This document shows positions 58,968-64,000 of a DNA stretch of 64,000 bases, one piece after another. This stretch comes from Nitrospira_D sp035465795 (lineage in GTDB: Bacteria > Nitrospirota > Nitrospiria > Nitrospirales > Nitrospiraceae), in assembly GCF_049546785.1 (NCBI RefSeq), contig NZ_JBMWAN010000008.1:1-64000 (forward strand). Direction: 5' to 3'. The notes beneath the pieces were generated by a model, which was not told the origin of the DNA, did not search any database, and saw only the letters and a list, made by a program, of their open reading frames with translations. The translations under genes were made by a program, and so were the position numbers. Position 1 is the stretch's first letter; every line of letters starts with the position of its first letter.

Positions 58968-60236
58968 TTACCTTCTGACGGCGATCCCGTGGGTATCCGC
59001 CGTCTCCTTGCCGTCTTTCATGTTGCTGATGGCCGCCTGGCCCTTATAATGGCCAACCTTGCCGTCTGCATCGACATGAATCACGCCGACGCCCGGGATC
59101 GTGCCCTTGGCGTTCTGCGCGGTCTTGTCGTTGCCGGTGAGCGGGTTAGGCCCACGCAGCCCGACAAACACATACCGGCCATCCGGAGCCACGTCCATCA
59201 GATCGGGAGCAGGATCTCGATTCGCCTCGGTCGTGAGATCGATTGCGCTGACGCTCAAGTTGCTGAGCGAATCGATGATTTCGATATTGTTGCCGGCCCG
59301 ATCGGCGCTCCACACGTAGCGGCCAACCCCAACCATGCCATGCGAATCAGCAAACTTCTCGTCCCGCTGTGAGATGAGCTTGGCCGAAATCGAGTTGGGC
59401 AGACCCGAAAGATTGAGGGCGTACACGTCGTAGGACAGGGGCGCCACCGGCCAGCCTCCGCCGGAATTGATATACATGGTGTCGCCGACCTGAACCCCGC
59501 CGCAACCGGCCGGATGGATCTGATTATTGTCGAGCATCGCCACCGCCTTCATCGGCGTGGTCGTCACATCCATCACCACCAGCCCCCCGCCGCGCAACGT
59601 CACGAACGCGTACCGGCTCGAGGCTTCGGTAATCGGACAGATGGGAGAGGTATCGGGACGCTCCGCGCCTTCGAACGCCGCCAGGCTCACCACATCTTTC
59701 TCGGGATCGAAACTGAACTTATGCGCCCTGTAATCCGTCCAGATCCGGATAAACTTTTTTTCGGCGATGTTCGCGGCAATGGCCATCTTCTGATCCGGCG
59801 TCGGCCAGGCCGCATGGACGTTCTTGCCCATCGACAGACAGGCTTCCGGCTTTTTCGTCACGGCGTCCATGAACAGCACATGTCCGCTGAGAAAGGACAG
59901 AATGACATGATCCTGGTCATTGTTGAAAAAGAGCATGTGCGGACGACGGACCGGTTTTTTCGTCGCCTCCTCGCAGAACTTGCCGATGTCCCCCGCCAAG
60001 TCGATCGTGACGGCAGGCTTGGCCGAGGCTGGAGTCGCCGCAAGCTGAGCCCCGTCATAAATGTGCAGATACCCCCCGCTCTCCTTCCCTGTATCGGACT
60101 GATCGGTCAGCCAGACTTCGTAGGCTGAGGCAACATTCGCCTGGCCCATCATCGTACCCGTCAGTACCCACACAGCCAGGCCACAAGCCTGGACTGCACG
60201 GGCCACCCGTGCGCGCGTATCTTGATGACGCCTCAT
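58968..60236 (-). CDS. Exported beta-propeller protein (YVTN/YncE-like)
   Basis: 422 residues. After a signal peptide (about 1-38, ending ASA before YEVW) a repeating plan of DG-YVFV- or SADRAGNNIEIIDSLSN-like blades is seen: VILSFLSGHVLFMDAVTKK, YAFVTLRGGGLVVMDVTTTP, YVWSADRAGNNIEIIDSLSN and YVFVGLRGPNPLTGND. It resembles the seven-bladed propellers of methylamine-dehydrogenase heavy chains and nitrite-reductase d1, but no cofactor ligand is identified. It is periplasmic. Cys residues FCEEA, ACLSM, SPICPIT and GCGGV are scattered. A terminator follows. Confidence 0.8.
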   Translation of the reverse strand: MRRHQDTRARVARAVQACGLAVWVLTGTMMGQANVASAYEVWLTDQSDTGKESGGYLHIYDGAQLAATPASAKPAVTIDLAGDIGKFCEEATKKPVRRPHMLFFNNDQDHVILSFLSGHVLFMDAVTKKPEACLSMGKNVHAAWPTPDQKMAIAANIAEKKFIRIWTDYRAHKFSFDPEKDVVSLAAFEGAERPDTSPICPITEASSRYAFVTLRGGGLVVMDVTTTPMKAVAMLDNNQIHPAGCGGVQVGDTMYINSGGGWPVAPLSYDVYALNLSGLPNSISAKLISQRDEKFADSHGMVGVGRYVWSADRAGNNIEIIDSLSNLSVSAIDLTTEANRDPAPDLMDVAPDGRYVFVGLRGPNPLTGNDKTAQNAKGTIPGVGVIHVDADGKVGHYKGQAAISNMKDGKETADTHGIAVRR

Positions 60237-60385
60237 GGTCGACCTCCTTCAGTCAGTGATGTGCGAGCAAGAGGGATCTCCTGCTCGTGATGCGTGTCCG
60301 GTTTGGCCTTCTAGAGTAGAGGGATTTGCGGAAGAGATCAATCGACTGCGCGCGGGGGGCGACCGCCGGCTGTATGGCGACCGTC

Positions 60386-60865
60386 CTACAGACGAGCGAG
60401 CATCACCGCCACGAAGAGGACTGCGAGCGAGAGTAACAGGGCTACACGCGGCAACCAGGTGGCGGCCGTCAGCATGGTGCGATCGGAGGCGCGCCGCTGA
60501 TCGGAGGGAATCGACAGGATCGTCCGCACACGCGGACCCAGCACCAGATCATGCGCAAGCGTCATGAGCAGCAGCACGCCCACCAGCGAGAGTTTGATGG
60601 CCAGAACAGAGGGCCATCGATGAGGCTCAACGAGCGGCCATCCATGCGAGACCACCAGCAGGGAACCGGTCAAGACGAGGATTGCGACAACGCTCCATAC
60701 TACAAGGCGGAATCGCATGGCCGCAGCCCGGAACAGCACACCGGCGTCCGGCTTGGATGCCAGGGCCCGGTAGGCCGGCGCCAGGACCAGGGAGAGAAAC
60801 AACATTCCTCCGATCCACGTGACCGCGGCGATGAGATGAACCCAGACGAGAACAAGTGGCGTCAT
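60386..60865 (-). CDS. CopD-like membrane protein
   Basis: 159 residues with four helices and the CopD pattern: VWVHLIAAVTWIGGMLFLSL with a His at helix 1, then VWSVVAILVLTGSLLVVS, and KLSLVGVLLLMTLAHDLVLG with a second His, ending in a helix. CopD-type proteins take copper across the inner membrane; single-domain versions like this are also called DUF4149-like. It lies 15 bp after the Cys-rich gene and in front of the beta-propeller. Copper supply to the multicopper oxidase nearby is an inference. Confidence 0.8.
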   Translation of the reverse strand: MTPLVLVWVHLIAAVTWIGGMLFLSLVLAPAYRALASKPDAGVLFRAAAMRFRLVVWSVVAILVLTGSLLVVSHGWPLVEPHRWPSVLAIKLSLVGVLLLMTLAHDLVLGPRVRTILSIPSDQRRASDRTMLTAATWLPRVALLLSLAVLFVAVMLARL

Positions 60866-60880
60866 ACAGCAGACGTCACA

Positions 60881-61441
60881 CTACGATTTATGCACATGGG
60901 GATGCAACAAGACCGGCTGAGGAGGCCCAGGGGGGAGAACGGCCCACTTCAACTGCGGGCACCAGCCGATCTCCCCGGAACCCGCAACCGCCTCAATCGG
61001 CTGGCCTCGCATTGATCCATCGCCGTCCGGCAACATCTGGATACAGGGGGTACAAAGGAACTGGCACGGAACCGGGCAACTGCGGGCTTCGCAGCCGACC
61101 AGCGTATGGAAGAGCGCGGCCTTTTCCTCGCAATGGCGAACCGGATCGGGGGCCAGCAAGCTTTCCCGGTAGCACTCCAGGCGCTGCCACAACTTCGTCA
61201 AATTGGAAATCGGACGCGCGTTGACACTGGCCCAGGCGCCGGGAACGCGGACGGATTCGCCGATCAACTGCAGCGCCAGATCGATCCCCTTCGGCAGATC
61301 GGGAAACGTGGCGATACAGACCCGGTCCCCGCCCGCCCGTTCCACCATAAACGCGGGGGCGCGCTGAGCGAGACTCAGCGCGCCGGAATCGTCATCCGTC
61401 ATCCGCTGGGGAATATGCACAACCAGATTCATCTCATGCAT
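60881..61441 (-). CDS. Cys-rich cytoplasmic protein of unknown function
   Basis: 186 residues with no signal peptide. The middle has CEEKAALFHTLVGCEARSCP followed by VPCQFLCTPC, seven Cys in about 35 residues, which could bind a metal cluster or zinc. The C terminus is His- and Pro-rich (VLLHPHVHKS). ATG 61441 follows AGGGG; ATG 61432 is an alternative. I do not recognise the family. It lies 15 bp before the copD-like gene, so a metal-related role is plausible. Confidence 0.65.
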   Translation of the reverse strand: MHEMNLVVHIPQRMTDDDSGALSLAQRAPAFMVERAGGDRVCIATFPDLPKGIDLALQLIGESVRVPGAWASVNARPISNLTKLWQRLECYRESLLAPDPVRHCEEKAALFHTLVGCEARSCPVPCQFLCTPCIQMLPDGDGSMRGQPIEAVAGSGEIGWCPQLKWAVLPPGPPQPVLLHPHVHKS

Positions 61442-61569
61442 TCCGAGGCCCCTGCGCGCGGCGTGAGCATAGCGAGCGACCGATCGTCTCTTGTCATTTG
61501 CACTGAATCCGACTCGCCGGCCTGCGACATCAGCCTGGTTAGGAATGCCTACGTCGCGTTCCTCGCGTG

Positions 61570-62532
61570 CTATTCGCTCACCATCGAGACTTTTGTCCCT
61601 GCATCGCCCTGCGCATCGCGCGCGCAGCGGAACCCCATCCAGTTGATCTTCGTATTGGGATCGGTGCCATTTCGCATCGCCGCGCGCATGGTGGTGGTGC
61701 TATCCATCCAGCCGCCGCCGCGAAACGCCTTTTGCGTGCCTTTTTCCGGACCTTTGGGATTCCGGTCCGGGGCCGTCTTGTAGTAGTCCTGGTCATACCA
61801 ATCGGCTACCCATTCGGAGACATTGCCCATCATCTGATAGGTGCCATAGGGACTCACCGCATTGTCGTACTTGTCCACCGAGATCAGCGGCGGATACAGC
61901 AGGAGCCGTTCTGGACGATCGCGCACAGGACCCGATATCCCCGTGCGACCGAAGTTCGCGCGGGTCAGCCCGGCGGATTCCTTCCCCCAGGGATTGATGC
62001 GGCCATCCTCGCCGCGCGCGGCCTTTTCCCATTCGGCTTCCGTCGGCAAACGCTGTCCCGCCCACTTGCAGTAGGCATCCGCGTCGTACCAGGACACATG
62101 CATGATGGGGTGGTGCGTCATCGTGTCCTGGAAGTTGCCGCCGTCATAGCGCCAGTCGATCTGCGGATTCCGGCCGGTCGCGAGAATGAATTTCAGATAC
62201 TGCAAATTGGTCACTTCATACTTATTGATCTCGAACGCATCCAAGTAGACCCGTCGCTGGGGCAGCTCGGAGCGATAGGCCACCCTATCGGTCTTCTTGT
62301 CGCTCCCCATGATGAACTCTCCGGCCGGCACCAGGACCATGTCATCCTTGGCCTTGATCGTCGCCACCCGCTTCTCCGCGAGTTGCTTGCCTTCCGGGGT
62401 CCACTCCACCACGATGTCCTGCACGTCGAGCCCCCAGGCCATACGGGCCATGATAAGCAGCGCGGCGAGCACCAAGACCGCGTTGATACCCCACTCCCAC
62501 TTTCTGAACTGCTCCGCTTCCTTCCGTTCCAT
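61570..62532 (-). CDS. SUMF1/FGE-fold exported protein, second of a tandem pair
   Basis: 320 residues from ATG 62532 (GGAGG about 7 nt upstream). A membrane-anchor helix (about 15-35) is followed by the formylglycine-generating-enzyme fold: VPAGEFIMGSDKKTDRVAYR, VYLDAFEINKYEVTNLQYLK, WAGQRLPTEAEWEKAARGED and GFRCARDAQG. The active-site Cys pair that binds copper in true FGE is not present (the site reads RGGGWMDSTTTMRAAMRN). It is therefore an FGE-like protein of other function. It lies 26 bp after its paralog at 62559. Confidence 0.85.
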   Translation of the reverse strand: MERKEAEQFRKWEWGINAVLVLAALLIMARMAWGLDVQDIVVEWTPEGKQLAEKRVATIKAKDDMVLVPAGEFIMGSDKKTDRVAYRSELPQRRVYLDAFEINKYEVTNLQYLKFILATGRNPQIDWRYDGGNFQDTMTHHPIMHVSWYDADAYCKWAGQRLPTEAEWEKAARGEDGRINPWGKESAGLTRANFGRTGISGPVRDRPERLLLYPPLISVDKYDNAVSPYGTYQMMGNVSEWVADWYDQDYYKTAPDRNPKGPEKGTQKAFRGGGWMDSTTTMRAAMRNGTDPNTKINWMGFRCARDAQGDAGTKVSMVSE

Positions 62533-62558
62533 TTCTCGGCCTCCTCGTTGGTAACAGG

Positions 62559-63521
62559 CTAGCGGCTCGAGGCCAGAGGCACGGGGTGTGTCATATCCCC
62601 CCTCTCGCCACTCGCCTCCGGCCACTTGCCTACATCCGATTTCGCACAGCGAAATCCCGTCAAATAGCTCCGTCTCGTTGGCTCGCCCCCGTTGCGCCCG
62701 GCCGACCGCGCGACTTCCGGATCTTCATTCCAGGATCCGCCGCGAAACACTTTCAAGTCTCCCGTCTCCGGGCCTTTCGGGTTGTCGTTGAATCCCTTCC
62801 GGTAATACTCCGGATCGAACCAATCGGACACCCATTCGCTCACGTTCCCCGCCATCTGATAGACACCGTAAGGGCTGGCCCCTTTGTCGTAGCGATTGAT
62901 GTTGGCCAGCGGGGGATACTTCGCGCCCCGCTTCGAACCGGGATGCGCGATATTGCTCTTGATCCAACCGGCCGGCTCATCCCCCCAGGGAAACATCCGG
63001 CCGTCTTCGCCCCGCGCGGATTTTTCCCATTCCGCTTCCGTAGGCAATCGCTTGCCCGCCCAGCGGCAATAGGCATCCGCCTCCTGCCAGCTCACGTTGA
63101 TCACCGGATGCAAGGCCATTTTTTCCGGGAATGGTTTGGCTCGCCAGAACTGCGGCCAGTCCATGCCGGTAGCGAGAACGAAGCGCAGATATTCCACATT
63201 CGAAACCTCGTACCGGTCAATCTCGAAGGCGTCCAGGTAGACCGGATGTTGGGGAAACTCTTGCGGACCCGCCGCCCGGTCCTTCTGCGGATCACTGCCC
63301 ATGAGAAACTTTCCGGCAGGCACCGTCACCATGCCGCCCGGCACCTCGACCATGGCCATCCGCTCGACGTCATCCAGCGGGGTCCATAAGGGAGGCTGCG
63401 CGGAGGATTCGTGATTGGCCAGCGCAGCGCTCGGGCACGCGGCCAGAGGCACGAGGCACGAGGCCAGCGCAACCAGCATCACCCATACCCGCGACTCATT
63501 GAATCCGCCCCATCGCCTCAT
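62559..63521 (-). CDS. SUMF1/FGE-fold exported protein, first of a tandem pair
   Basis: 320 residues. A signal peptide (about 1-36) is followed by VPAGKFLMGSDPQKDRAAGP, HPVYLDAFEIDRYEVSNVEY, WAGKRLPTEAEWEKSARGED and GFRCAKSDVG. Where FGE has its Cys pair this protein reads RGGSWNEDPEVARSAGRNGG, so it lacks formylglycine activity. About half its core positions match the protein at 61570. It lies downstream of a multicopper oxidase. Proteins of this fold often act as ligand-binding or assembly domains. Confidence 0.85.
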   Translation of the reverse strand: MRRWGGFNESRVWVMLVALASCLVPLAACPSAALANHESSAQPPLWTPLDDVERMAMVEVPGGMVTVPAGKFLMGSDPQKDRAAGPQEFPQHPVYLDAFEIDRYEVSNVEYLRFVLATGMDWPQFWRAKPFPEKMALHPVINVSWQEADAYCRWAGKRLPTEAEWEKSARGEDGRMFPWGDEPAGWIKSNIAHPGSKRGAKYPPLANINRYDKGASPYGVYQMAGNVSEWVSDWFDPEYYRKGFNDNPKGPETGDLKVFRGGSWNEDPEVARSAGRNGGEPTRRSYLTGFRCAKSDVGKWPEASGERGDMTHPVPLASSR

Positions 63522-63588
63522 ACCGATCCCCTTGCCTCTCGCCCCATCTCCGGCAAGCCGGTTTTACTTCAGCCTGTAGAAACAAGAT

Positions 63589-63619
63589 GGGGGAGCTGCA
63601 TGAAACAGGCAGCCCCCCC
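63589..63619 (-). terminator. Intrinsic-type terminator after the multicopper oxidase
   Basis: GGGGGAGCTGC (63589-63599) and GCAGCCCCCCC (63609-63619) form an 11-bp stem with one G-U pair and a 9-nt loop. On the minus strand it is followed by ATCTTGTTTCT, a U-rich tail. It lies 28 bp after the stop at 63648. Confidence 0.6.
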
Positions 63620-63647
63620 ACCAGGTGTTACACCATATCCGCTCCGC

Positions 63648-64000
63648 TTACTTCATGGCGGTCGGAATGGCCTTCACTTCGGGCTGCGCATCCGCCTGCT
63701 TGGCGCCCATACCGGCTGCGCCGAGCGGCTGGATCCGTGAATCGCCGGCTGGCAAGACACGGAGGTAGCCCCACTGTCCGGACTGCGTGTAGGGCAGCCG
63801 TGCGTTGGACCAGACGAAGTCCCCCACCTGACGATACGGGCCGCCCGCACCGCCACGGATGAACACGTCCAGCACTTCCGATCCGGCGTACTCCACCACG
63901 CTGATTTGGTCAGCACCCGGCATGTACGGCTCGATCGGCCACTCGTGGCCTTCGACACCGAACATCCCGTTCTGCTCGCTGTTCGCACCGAGGACATGGA
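63648..64000 (-). CDS. Multicopper oxidase, C-terminal part (5' end outside window)
   Basis: The last 116 residues of a gene that continues past the right edge. HVLGANSEQNGMFGVEG with HEWPIEPYMPGADQISVVEY, then GDFVWSNARLPYTQSGQWGY and LRVLP, fit the end of a multicopper-oxidase cupredoxin domain, where the last strands close the sheet. Copper-ligand motifs such as HCHxxxH are not in view, so the copper type cannot be checked. Nitrospira carry several such oxidases. A terminator follows. Confidence 0.7.
   Translation of the reverse strand, partial: HVLGANSEQNGMFGVEGHEWPIEPYMPGADQISVVEYAGSEVLDVFIRGGAGGPYRQVGDFVWSNARLPYTQSGQWGYLRVLPAGDSRIQPLGAAGMGAKQADAQPEVKAIPTAMK

Noticed and set aside
1..64000. 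tRNA, rRNA, CRISPR arrays, insertion sequences
   Set aside because: I saw no tRNA-like cloverleaf, no spaced direct repeats and no transposase or terminal inverted repeats.

Overview
The window reads as a chromosomal segment of a Nitrospira-type bacterium (phylum Nitrospirota), GC-rich and with unusually many c-type cytochromes. The assignment is an inference. It rests on subunit-epsilon-like relatives of the five-subunit 2-oxoacid:ferredoxin oxidoreductases used by Nitrospira and Hydrogenobacter, a cytochrome b fused to a c-heme domain, a Rieske protein, and many small Cys-pair proteins. Every gene I can support lies on the minus strand, so genes are read from high to low coordinates and operons run right to left.

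Right part (64000 to 54107): the end of a multicopper oxidase, two SUMF1/FGE-like exported proteins, a Cys-rich protein, a CopD-like membrane protein and an exported beta-propeller. Then come a DUF2231 protein with a c-prime-like cytochrome, and a tightly coupled operon of sulfide:quinone oxidoreductase, Rieske protein and cytochrome b/c.

Middle right (54107 to 34256): an RND efflux pair, a YbhGFSR-type ABC-2 exporter, FtsH, a complete Mla/MCE lipid-transport operon, a small cytochrome, a VIT/CCC1-like membrane protein, an alpha-glucan phosphorylase, and a DsrE/OsmC pair. Middle left (33379 to 22397): a block of two sensor kinases (one with seven PAS domains) and two response regulators. After it comes an accessory patch of small proteins in which a cassette has been duplicated and partly decayed, with a Crp/Fnr regulator.

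The most striking region is 22157 to 13379. It is a 13-gene co-directional run with a thiosulfate dehydrogenase (TsdA), a split YeeE/YedE sulfur-compound transporter, OsmC, a SorA sulfite dehydrogenase with a di-heme partner, a tri-heme cytochrome, a Cu/Zn superoxide dismutase, DsrE, PPK2 and further cytochromes. With the SQR operon this suggests oxidation of sulfide, thiosulfate and sulfite that feeds the quinone and cytochrome c pools. Left of it (12915 to 1) are a CBS protein, two heme proteins, Zn-ribbon proteins, a degenerate ABC transporter, a sigma-54 two-component system, and a partial 2-oxoacid oxidoreductase-like cluster without a TPP subunit.

Two families of operator-like dyads sit 100 to 210 bp upstream of sigma-54 -24/-12 promoter candidates. 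TGCAA-N3-TTGCA occurs around the sigma-54 regulator locus (4.5 to 10.7 kb). CTGTCGC-N5-GCGACAG-like sites precede ftsH, the DUF2231 operon and the sulfur cluster. I propose these as two enhancer-dependent regulons that link the gene groups above.
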